From: Bombyx mori | Lineage: Eukaryota; Arthropoda; Insecta; Lepidoptera; Bombycidae | Direction of reading: 5' to 3' | DNA length: 64,000 nucleotides | Assembly (NCBI RefSeq): GCF_030269925.1 | Contig: NC_085124.1 | Location: 8,060,001 to 8,124,000, forward strand | Shown: positions 24,094 to 33,631 of the stretch, piece after piece | Layout: each line of letters starts with the position of its first letter | Numbering within the stretch: position 1 is the first letter of the stretch | Notes under the pieces: generated by a model | What the model was told of the DNA's origin: nothing | Database searches by the model: none | Seen by the model: the letters and a program-made list of their open reading frames with translations, nothing else | Position numbers and translations under genes: made by a program

Positions 24094-24520
24094 GAAGTCG
24101 TCGTGGCCTAAAGGATATGACACCCAGGGTACGAGTATTCTTATGTAGCGATGCACCGGTATTCGAATCCCGCAGGCGGGCACCAATTTTTCTAATGAAA
24201 TACGTACTTAACAAATGTTCAGGATTGACTTCCACGGTGAAGGAATAACATCGTGTAGTAAAAATCAAACCCGAAAACTTCTAATTTGCGTAATTACTAG
24301 TGGTAGGACCTCTTGTAAGTCCGCACAGGTAGGTACCACCACCCTGCCTATTTCTGCCGTGAAGCAGTAATGCGTTTCGGTTTGAAGGGTGGGGCAGCCG
24401 TTGTAACCATACTGAGACCTTAGAACTTATATCTCAAGGTGGGTGGCGCATTTCCGTTGTAGATGTCTATGGGCTCCAGTAACCACTTAACACCAGGTGG
24501 GCTGTGAGCTCGTCCAACTC
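24094..24520 (+). mobile_element. Bm1-type SINE, near full length
   Basis: tRNA-related head from gaagtcgtcgtggcctaaag with B-box-like ggtattcgaatccc, followed by the middle segment and the complete body, ending caggtgggctgtgagctcgt. The tail after the body is short and diverged. Confidence 0.93.
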
Positions 24521-24799
24521 GTCTATTGTATTCATTTAGAGGACCTCGCACTTTAGTTTTAATTTGGTCTATTCACCACAATATGTTTAATAGGCATATG
24601 CATAAATCCGGATATGATGTGTGTTTTCCTCGGATACTAAAATTATGGACACACACTATAATAGCGAAACATGTGGTAATAACGTTTAATTTGTTACTAA
24701 AGAATAGCTCTTTCGTCAAATAGTAAACAGATAGATTCTATATTATAAATTCGATGGCTCTATTGATGATAGTGCGTTAATTATTTAGACCGTAATATA

Positions 24800-25066
24800 T
24801 TAAATATAAATAAATATAAATATTTACTAACAATCACGCCACGTTAACTGGTCCCGTGATAAGTTCGTAAAAAACTTATGTTACAAGTACCAGATAACGG
24901 AAATAAATGTAAGATTTTTATTATACACATACATATATTTAATATACATCCATAACCCTGGAAAATACATTTATATTTATCATACAAATATCTTCCCTTG
25001 GCGGGATTCGAACCCGCGACCCCCTTGTGTAGTGACCATGTCACTTACCACTACACCAGACGGCCG
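24800..25066 (-). mobile_element. tRNA-headed SINE of a second family
   Basis: The reverse complement begins GGCCGTCTGGTGTAGTGGTA (A-box-like) and has a B-box CGGGTTCGAATCCC. It continues with body words such as gtacttgtaacataagttt and ggaccagttaacgtggcg, and ends in a TATTTATA-rich tail. The acceptor stem does not pair, so it is a SINE and not a tRNA gene. This pattern is widespread in Lepidoptera. Confidence 0.8.
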
Positions 25067-27311
25067 TTTTGTTTTGATAATGTACTTATATCGAGTAATA
25101 CAGCCTTGTGTCTTACTTGAATGTTTTCATCGACTTTCAGGATAATAGATTGAATGTATTTTAGTTTGAAAGCTAACACAATCGACTACAGATTTAGAAT
25201 AAACTACCGCAAACTTTCGTATTAAAAACATGTAGTTTTTGTTAATGTTTCGCCGCCTAGATTTATATTGTACAGTTCAATTTTGTACTATTTCGGGTTT
25301 CGGGTAACCCGGTTAAATAATTCACAGGTCTAGTTGTTTACCAACATATATTTATATATATTTTAATATTCGTACAATATTTGTGTCTAAAAGGATTTGT
25401 TAAAAACTTTTTTTTTGCATTAACGGATGAATGATCTCAGGGCCCACGTGATGAGCGTGTGGTGGTTATTGAAATCCAAAAGATCACAATGTGAATTATA
25501 CTATATACCTTAATACATAAGATGTAATTTTCTCCAGCAGTCAGAGGCGCTAATTAATGCACCACAGAGACTATATGTCTGTTACTGAGTTTTGAAAATT
25601 ATAAATCAAATGAAAAATCCTACAATACTGATCTGCTTATCTATATTACTATTAGACTTAAGATAATGTAGTGAATGACCCGTGGAACTAATTCAGTACG
25701 CGTTTTCATTATGAATGATGATACGATGATGTTACAATAACACGTATAGTGACAACATCTGCATTAACGAGCCCCTTTGCTAATAAATATTGCGTTATTT
25801 CAAGCTCTATTTAGACTCTTAATTCAACGGGCTGTTTCGAGTACATTTACAGAAGTTGTTTTTGTACTTTCAATTAATGATGTAATGCGTGACTTAAAAC
25901 TTGTGTATAAATAATAAGAAAGTTTTACGTACAGATGGGGATATCTGATATGACAGCAATTTGAGAGAACATTTCAGAATAAATACGTAATACCCAATGA
26001 TATTTTATAAGTCAAAAGAAGCAGATATGTTTCAAGTGCACGTCAAGTGAAGACTCGAAAACAGGCCAATTAGGACGTTTCGTCTTTAGTCGCGTCTAAA
26101 CAAATGCAATAATAATATAACAAGTGCAATCGTTCCAATTATAGCTATCTTTTTTACTCACGCGCTTATCCCATCTTTTGTACTTTTCATTAATGCTACT
26201 TGTCAACATGTGTGTGTACTATATCGGTAGGTATGTAGATATATATGGCGCGATCAGATTTGAAGAGTCAGTTACTATGAAGGTAACATATCTGTTGTAT
26301 AAAAAATCATTGGTAATACCTAATTGAAAAAATTCACTCATTACTATATTTATATAGGTAAAAAATAAATAAGAAAAGCCAAATAAGTCATACTTCATTT
26401 TATGTGCATAAGCTATTTCCTGTGAATTCGAAGTCGTCCACTCCACAGGACAATTACCTCTCGCAGCAAGGTCATTGATCTCTTCTCAGCCGAGGAAAGA
26501 CGAACGCCAACATTAGTCACGGCGGCACGTGGATGTTTGTTTTACAATTGTACCTATCTATTGTTACTCTAACTATTCGGAAATAAGAACAATTTTCCGA
26601 GCGATGATTACGTTTTAAATGGGATTTTATTATAATAATAAATGGGATTGTAACGTATGTACTAACTAAAATTAATTGAGAAATCCACTGAAAAAATAAC
26701 CAGATGAAAATGTTTATCTTAACATAACTTTAACTTTTTGAAATATTGGCATAATGTAGAAAATAGATTTTCTACATTAATATTAACATGTTTTTCAAAC
26801 AATTCTGGAAGTACATAAAGAAAGAAAAAAAGTTTATTTTTTTAAATAATAAAGTTCCACCAACACCTTAAGCATTGATTTTGCTAATGTCACAGTATAC
26901 ACAAAAATGACAGGAGCTTAGAGAAAAAAAAATTCATAATATGTGCGATATGAAAGTGAACACTGATGTGTCATTCTTGTTTTGAGTTTGAGTGAAAGCT
27001 TAATAATGACGTAACATCCGGAAGAGAGCCACTTCATGTATATGGTACATTTAAAAAAAACCCTTTAGTGCAAGTACAAAATAGCCACAAGTTACATAAT
27101 TGTAAATAAGTTACAATATGTCACGTCGTTCTTAAAAAATAAGTGTTGAAGATTTTTAGCCATAGTCATAGCGATAGCGATTGGGAATAGCGATAGGTAC
27201 CGTTAATTGGTGTTGATAATTTCCAGGGTTGACAATAACCCGTATGGATCATGTGCTCTTCGATCTCCAAATAAAACATTGAAGTACCCTATATTTTTTT
27301 CAAAATAACCT
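25067..27311. other. No gene recognised
   Basis: AT-rich. A trace of a LINE-tail-like word (cagggcccacgtgatgagcg) is near 25437-25460. Nothing else is recognised. Confidence 0.4.
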
Positions 27312-27420
27312 ATTTTTATTGCTTAGATGGGTAGACGAGCACACGGCCCACCTGATATTAAGTGTTTACACGAACCCACAGACGTCTACCACGTAAATGC
27401 TGCCAATTTCCTTGAGATCT
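27312..27420 (-). mobile_element. Bm1-type SINE 3' fragment
   Basis: Reverse tail: attgcttagatgggtagacg, acacggcccacctgatatt, and cgtctaccacgtaaatgctg, stopping at the start of the next Bm1 copy. Confidence 0.8.
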
Positions 27421-27676
27421 TTCTTTTTTTTCTTTTTTTCTTATTGCTTAGATGGTTGGACGAGCTCACATCCCACCTGGTGTTAAGTGGTTACTTAAGC
27501 CCATAGACATTCACGACGTAAATACGCCACCCACCTTGAGATATAAGTTCTAAGGTCTCAAGTATAGTTACAACGGCTGCCCCGCCCTTCAAACCGAAAC
27601 GCATCTTTGCTTCACGGCAGAAATAGGCAGGGCGGTGGTACCCACCCGCGCGGACTCACAAGAGGTCCTACCACCA
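27421..27676 (-). mobile_element. Bm1-type SINE, 5'-truncated
   Basis: T/C-rich tail, attgcttagatggttggacg, conserved body, ending aagaggtcctaccacca. Lies directly against the diverged Bm1 fragment at 27312-27420 in the same orientation, as if inserted into it. Confidence 0.92.
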
Positions 27677-27988
27677 TGATATGAGTTACAAGGTCTCAGT
27701 TTTTACATGATTAACTTATGTTATAAATGAAAACACAGGTCACGACAACGAACTATTATAAAATTTCTCTTGTCCTCTACAATCAACAATTACGATTCAA
27801 TGGCCGTGTCTGTTCGATAAGTAGGCGCGTGTCGAGGTAGCCGCAGTAGAAAAACCGCGGTACTTTCGCGACTTTCACTACGACGACGAGCACCTATCGA
27901 CCTTAACTAATGAGCGGACAAAGGTGTTACGACACTTCATATACTCGACCTATCATTATTGAAACTTACATTCGAGATTCGTTGGTAG
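27677..27988. other. No recognisable feature
   Basis: Short gap between a SINE and a LINE tail; no coding frame. Confidence 0.4.
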
Positions 27989-28118
27989 TTTTTTATTTTT
28001 ATTGCCCGAGCAGGCAGACGAGCATACGGCCCACCGGATGGTAAGTGGTTACCGTCACTCACGGACGTCAGCAAACCAGGGGCAGAGCCAAGCTGCTGCC
28101 TACCGAAAGTGCCTACCG
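27989..28118 (-). mobile_element. 5'-truncated LINE 3' end (same family as copy 1)
   Basis: T-rich start, attgcccgagcaggcagacg, agcatacggcccaccggatg and gagccaagctgctgcctacc in reverse orientation. Confidence 0.85.
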
Positions 28119-28179
28119 GTAGTGAATCAAAGACATAATTGAAGCCGATTTTCTCGAGCCGCAAGATCTGGACTATTTA

Positions 28180-28790
28180 TTTATTTTTTATTTATTACAC
28201 TTCATGTAAAATTTACATTGGCGGACTTAATGCCTAAGGCATTCTCTACCAGTCAACCAAAGGTAGTGCAGAGTAAATAGTGGTAGGTGCAATAAAATTT
28301 ATATTAGGCTACGAATACATACAAAAAAAAAGTATATCTACATATATACAAAATCACATATAAATATAAATATACATACATACGTACATATAATAGTTTA
28401 TACAGTATTAAAAGGAATATATTAATAAATTTCCTTAACAAATAACATCATCTTAATAAGTTCATGACGATTCCGCTAACTTTTCCAACAGCATTCACCG
28501 AACCCTTAACTTGAACGTGCAGCGGTTAGTAATAGTCCTGATCTCGAGAGGAAGCGCATTCCATAGCAGAACAGATTGCACGACGAAAGAGTTACGAACA
28601 TAACTAGAACTATGTGTGGGACAACGAATTAATAGGCTATTGAGAGAACGTAGGGCCCGCTCATGGCTGGAGTGAAGATATTGAAAATAGGAAGTTAGAT
28701 AGGAAGGAGGTTCGGGAGACATAAGTAAGGAATGAAGAGTCGTCAGTGCACGTAAATTACGACTATTCTTGAAATATTTAACGTTATTAC
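28180..28790 (-). mobile_element. CR1/Rex-like LINE 3' end
   Basis: The minus strand encodes a LINE RT C-terminus at 28495-28722, with YLTSYFQYLHSSHERALRSL followed by RCPTHSSSYVRNSF and VLLWNALPLEIR. The 3' UTR contains taggcattaagtccgccaat and a TTTATTTATT-like tail at about 28175-28200. This family differs from the LINE at 1-3290. It is 5'-truncated and inactive. Confidence 0.8.
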
Positions 28791-29222
28791 AGATTAACGA
28801 ATCTTAATTCAAATCGGTTAATTTTTAATTACAGCTACTTCAATAGAAGAACCCTGTATGTTAATCGATATTAATCGATCGAGGCGATCCTCGGGCGCTC
28901 AATCTATATTAGAAATGATTTCCACTTTAAGTTCAATGAACTCATCTTAAATCGTGATTGAGCAGTAATAATATTATTGACATTATATGTCAATAGGATA
29001 TTTGCTGATGACCATTATAAAAGCGAAGATAATTTTGTAGAGACGAGGTACGGCGAAGACAATACCAGTACTTTAAAGACTAGAACTAATATTATGGTAA
29101 ATAAAACCGGAAGTAGTATATATTAGGCATCTATACTAGTTAACAGTTGGATTGCATATTAGCATAAAAATTAGGAGCCCCTGTCTGCCTAATCGATAGT
29201 GTCTCCGTTGCTAAACAGACTT
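28791..29222. other. No recognisable feature
   Basis: No coding frame or repeat recognised. Confidence 0.4.
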
Positions 29223-29463
29223 GTTTTTTATTGCTTAGTTGGGTGGATGTTCTCACAGCCCACCTGGTATTAAGTGGTTACCTTAGCCCGTAGACATCTA
29301 CAACGTAAATGCCGCCACCCACCTTGAGATATCAGTTCTAAGGTCTCAGTATAGTTACGACGGCTGACCCACCCTTCAAACGGAAACGCATTACTGTTTC
29401 ACGGCAGAAATAGACAGGGTGGTGGTACCTACCCGTGCGGACTCACAAGACGTCCTACCACCA
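29223..29463 (-). mobile_element. Bm1-type SINE, 5'-truncated
   Basis: T run, attgcttagttgggtggatg, conserved body in reverse, ending gacgtcctaccaccag. Confidence 0.92.
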
Positions 29464-29940
29464 GACTATTGCAATGCTAGGAATGCAAGCGCACACACAC
29501 AACTAGATGTTACTAGTTCTAATAAATTAAATTGGTCTGAAATACATGAAGTTTTTTACCTTTCAGTGAAAATTAAAAATCTACAAAAGTTAGTTAAAAA
29601 TGAGGTAATATTTATTGTTTTCAATGTTTTTTAAACTGGACGTATCTGTTCTCAAGAACACAATTCTCTTAATCTTATTATACTTGAAGTTTGAACGCGA
29701 TTTATTTGATTCATTCTTTCTCTTTAATTTCACTTTTGCTGTATTTGCAGTAGCAATTAGCGTGTATAATTATAATTTTACTTTTATTTGGTAATAAACG
29801 TTATGGGCTGTTGGCACACCATAGTTGCTGGTAAATTAAATAACGAGATGTTCTGTATGGGCCAGTAAACAGATTAAGTTCTTCGCTTAAATTAGAATAT
29901 GATGGTTTTAAAATTTAACTACCGTAAAATGTGTTTATTG
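29464..29940. other. No recognisable feature
   Basis: AT-rich spacer before the large inverted repeat. Confidence 0.4.
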
Positions 29941-31920
29941 TTTTTGGAGTTTACTCCTTAAGAATCGATTTACATATATAGGCCCGGGGTATGAAAATTA
30001 TGGGGACCAAAATCGTACTAGAGAGTATAGCATGTCACACGAAATGCGTTATGCGCCTGATTGGCTCCTGATTGCGTGATGCGTGCGCGCGCCAATCAGG
30101 AGCCAACGCGCGGCCGCGTTATCGCAGGTGACGCCGGGCTGCTGCGCCGGCAGTCCGCCACAAAGCCTCGTACTGATCGCGCGTTTCTCTCATTATTGTA
30201 TTTTCATATATTTGTTAGTCGTTTGTTTTGTGTCTCGTTAATTTGTTAATAATCTGTAGTGTATCGTGTTGTCGTAATATAGAACTATTTCTCGTATTGT
30301 TTCGTTTAATTTACCGACATCGTTTTGCTTGTGGCCGGACGCCGTTCGGGTTCGATTCCTGAACGTATCAACTGTTAGTGGGTTGATACCCGAATATAAC
30401 CCGCTACAAATCATTTATTAATAAAGCTTATTAAATATAAACAATTCCTTCTATCAGTGAATGGACAACTTATATATTAATTGTAAAAGTGAATTATATA
30501 GACTTACTTAATTACCGCATCCACGTGTTCCGCAACTCCCGGATCATTCTCACTAGAATACGTAACTTCCATATTTTACTGTATTCAACTGACACAAATT
30601 TATATTTATATCCAGTAAACTCCAGTCGTGCGTCGGAGCGGACACACACACTTTTTTTTTTTCTTTTTCTTATAATATAATATTTAAAAATAGATCCTAG
30701 ATTATAGATTAAGAAATGCTTGATAAAAGTTAATTTGTTCAATGGACATATTTCATTTTTTTTTTCATTTTACAAGTTATCAAAAGCGGTTTTTTTTTCT
30801 TCGGTTAAATTAAATGCATACAAAATATTTTAATTACTTTGTTGGAAGCCTTGAGAAAGAACTTCACTACTAAAATTAGTCTTGGTCTTAATAGCCTTAG
30901 CTCATTAAAATAATAAACAAAACTTAGTTTCGAATATTATAAGGCATTCACTTCCTATAATCGTCGTTCATTTAATAACCTCATACTTTATTATAACAAA
31001 GTTCACTGGTGGTAGGACCTCTTGAGAGTCCGTGCGGATAGGTACCACCACCCTGCTTATTTCTGCCGTGAAGCAGTAATGCGTTTCGGTTTGAAGGGTG
31101 GGGCAGCCGTTGTAACTATACCTGAGACCTTAGAACTTATGTCTCAAGGTGGGTGGCGCATTTACGCTGTAGATGTCTATGGGCTCCAGTAACCCCTTAA
31201 CACCAGGTGGGCTGTGAGCTCGTTCACCCATCTAAGCCATAAAAAAAAAGTGAAACGACTAAACAATCAACAGATATTACGCGTGTAGCTGACGCATTGT
31301 AATTGCATTCTATTTGCTATTGAGTAAGATTTTGACAGGCGAACCTTACTTGCCATTACTGACCGGCTTGCATTGAAATATAAACTTTATTCAATTCTGT
31401 TCTGAATTTTCACGAGAAATTTTTTTCTTTTTTTCAGCTGATTTAAAGAAACAGAACGAAAGCTAAATTTTCGTATGAAAAAGAATACGCGCGTTCACAT
31501 AATAAAAAAGTGTGTGTGTCCGCTCCGACGCACGACTGGAGTTTACTGGATATAAAAAATTAAACGAAACAATACGAGAAATAGTTCTATATTACGACAA
31601 CACGATACACTACAGATTATTAACAAATTAACGAGACACAAAACAAACGACTAACAAATATATGAAAATACAATAATGAGAGAAACGCGCGATCAGTACG
31701 AGGCTTTGTGGCGGACTGCCGGCGCAGCAGCCCGGCGTCACCTGCGATAACGCGGCCGCGCGTTGGCTCCTGATTGGCGCGCGCACGCATCACGCAATCA
31801 GGAGCCAATCAGGCGCATAACGCATTTCGTGTGACATGCTAGTACGATTTTGGTCCCCATAATTTTCATACCCCGGGCCTATATATGTAAATCGATTCTA
31901 AAGGAGTAAACTCCAAAAAT
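29941..31920. repeat. large inverted repeat (fold-back structure)
   Basis: Left arm 29941-30657 and right arm 31504-31920 are reverse complements from tttttggagtttactcct outward to ggacacacacactttttt inward. The left arm holds about 290 bp (about 30313-30602) that the right arm lacks, and a 10-bp insert near 30020. The roughly 850-bp spacer contains a forward Bm1 SINE. Each arm also contains a nested hairpin, ggctcctgattg paired with caatcaggagcc. A 62-codon frame present in both arms is a by-product of the repeat and is not called. Confidence 0.9.
31005..31249 (+). mobile_element. Bm1-type SINE in the spacer of the inverted repeat
   Basis: From actggtggtaggacctcttg to cgttcacccatctaagccat and an A run. 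5'-truncated and well conserved. Confidence 0.92.
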
Positions 31921-32248
31921 AGTTAAATTAATAACAAATTAATTTGCATAATATAATGCAAATAATATATTTGGTACATATTCGAATTATTTAGAACGAA
32001 CACAATTTCTAAGCGTTTTATTATGAATACAACTACGTTTTCACCGAAACAGCGAAAATTACTTTACTGCCTCATCGTCTTCAATGAAACGGCAGCCGAA
32101 TTGAGCATAAAACTCGTTTTGGCATCATTATTTTTATATCATAAGAAATCCACAATCTAAAGTGAAGGCAGCTGGCGTATGAGTGACAGTAATTTTATGA
32201 TTTCAATACTGATACGAACAAGTAAGAACTGGAAGCTTATATTGATAA
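31921..32248. other. No recognisable feature
   Basis: AT-rich. Confidence 0.4.
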
Positions 32249-32480
32249 ACTAGCGACCCGCCCTCGCTTCGCTTCGGAAACATTAAATTTTATTATTGAT
32301 AGCTGAGTCCCGCGATGTTACCCGCGGTTATTGTCGTACCGCAGGTGATGCCGCGGGACAAACCTAGACTAAAAAAGCCTAAGCTACTCCTTATATCATC
32401 AGCTACCTATCAGTGAAAGTCTCGTCAAAATCGGTCCAGCCGTTCCAGAGATTAGCTGATACAAAGAGACAGACAGACAA
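32249..32480 (-). mobile_element. Helitron-like repeat, reverse orientation
   Basis: Starts ACTAGCGACCCGCCCTCGCT, the reverse complement of an end in CTAGT that is also seen at 55640-55665. It continues with aaaatcggtccagccgttcc. Probably a composite of two related repeats. Confidence 0.5.
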
Positions 32481-32607
32481 AAATAGTAAAAATTGTTATT
32501 TTGGTATATGTACCGTATATATATTCATAGCATGTAGTAAAAAGCGGTTATTTCAATATTATAAACAGACACTCCAATTTTATTTATGTGTATAGGTAGA
32601 CACCTAA

Positions 32608-32938
32608 AAATATTGCTTAGAACGAGCTCAAGGCCCACCTGGGGTCAAGTGGTTAACGAAGCTCAGCATGAATGCTGCCACCACCTTTAAACATGAATTC
32701 TAGGTCCTAGCTCTTACAGTACAACGCATTAATGCTCCACGGCAGAAATAAGTAGGCTAGTGGTACCTAGCCGTGCAAACTCACAAGAGGTCCTACCACC
32801 AGTAGTTACGCAAATTATAATTTTGCGGGTTTGATTTTTATTACAAGATGCAATTCCTTCACCGTGGAAGTCAATCGTGAACATTTGTTAAGTACATATT
32901 ATATTTCATTAGGAAAATTGGTACCCGCCTGAAATCCG
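32608..32938 (-). mobile_element. Bm1-type SINE, 3' part (split by a DNA transposon)
   Basis: Diverged reverse body from tattgcttagaacgagctc through the gtcctaccaccagtagttac junction and gacttccacgg-like middle segment, reaching gtacccgcctgaaatccg. Its tRNA head continues at 36815 on the other side of the transposon at 32939-36814. The last four bases, TCCG (32935-32938), are the target duplication. Confidence 0.88.
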
Positions 32939-32967
32939 CGGCTGTCCCATTTCAAAACCCAGTAAGG
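32939..32967 (+). repeat. left terminal inverted repeat
   Basis: Starts cggctgtcccatttcaaaac and ends ccagtaagg; pairs with 36786-36814 except for one base (c versus t). Confidence 0.95.
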
Positions 32968-33178
32968 GACACTTATCTCAAGAATCGTTTTATTGCAAAA
33001 ACTTGCTAACCTATTAAGTCTCTACCTAGTACAAAAACATCAGCAGTGAAAACTCACATATTATCAGATATATTTAACCATTGATACCTAGTAAGTGCAC
33101 TATTCACTGCGTTGCGACCACTTTAAAACCTAGTAAGTGACTTTAACCATTTCAAAACCTAGTAAGACTCTGAGACTT

Positions 33179-33427
33179 TTTTTTTTTTTTTTTCCACAGG
33201 AGAAAATCGCCGGATCCCCACCCGCGCGGCAGGTGGGGTATGTGGGAGTTGAACCTCACTAAAAACTCCTGCCGCTCACAACCGGCGCCCTACCTCGGAC
33301 CGGGCCGGAGCCCAGTCGGGACTATTGAAACGGCGGGACAGGGTTGACGCAGAGCACATTACATCCATCCCACCGTCCCACGGACGCCGGACCGGTGGCC
33401 GCCAGCGAAACGACCACCGGTTCCCTC
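33179..33427 (-). mobile_element. R1-clade LINE 3' fragment nested in the DNA transposon
   Basis: Reverse copy of the last about 250 bp of the R1-like LINE seen at 60999-62062, with its poly(A) read as a T run at 33179-33195. Flanked by a 17-bp target duplication GTAAGACTCTGAGACTT (33162-33178 and 33428-33444). Non-coding. Confidence 0.93.
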
Positions 33428-33631
33428 GTAAGACTCTGAGACTTACTAGGTTTTCATATGGTCGATGCACCTTACCAGGTTTTTGAAATGGTTGAACACG
33501 AAGAAATAACGGGGGAAGTGCGCAGGGGCCGGAGCAAGTCATAACATGTAAACTCTCGCTTCAGTCAGCGTCGACGTGCGAATGAAATAACTTAAACTCT
33601 TGTAACTTTATATTAGTTTGTTCTTCATAAA

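Noticed and set aside
24990..25066. tRNA gene on the minus strand
   Set aside because: A and B boxes are present but the acceptor stem does not pair, and a SINE body and tail follow.
30061..30249. 62-codon frame starting MAPDCVMRARANQEP, also present at 31620-31808
   Set aside because: Occurs in both arms of the inverted repeat across a hairpin. Its first codon is not ATG and there is no protein similarity.
29980..30400. LTR retrotransposon (TGTCAC ... CTACA ends)
   Set aside because: No matching second LTR in direct orientation, no convincing target duplication, and the shared sequence extends past the supposed ends as an inverted repeat.
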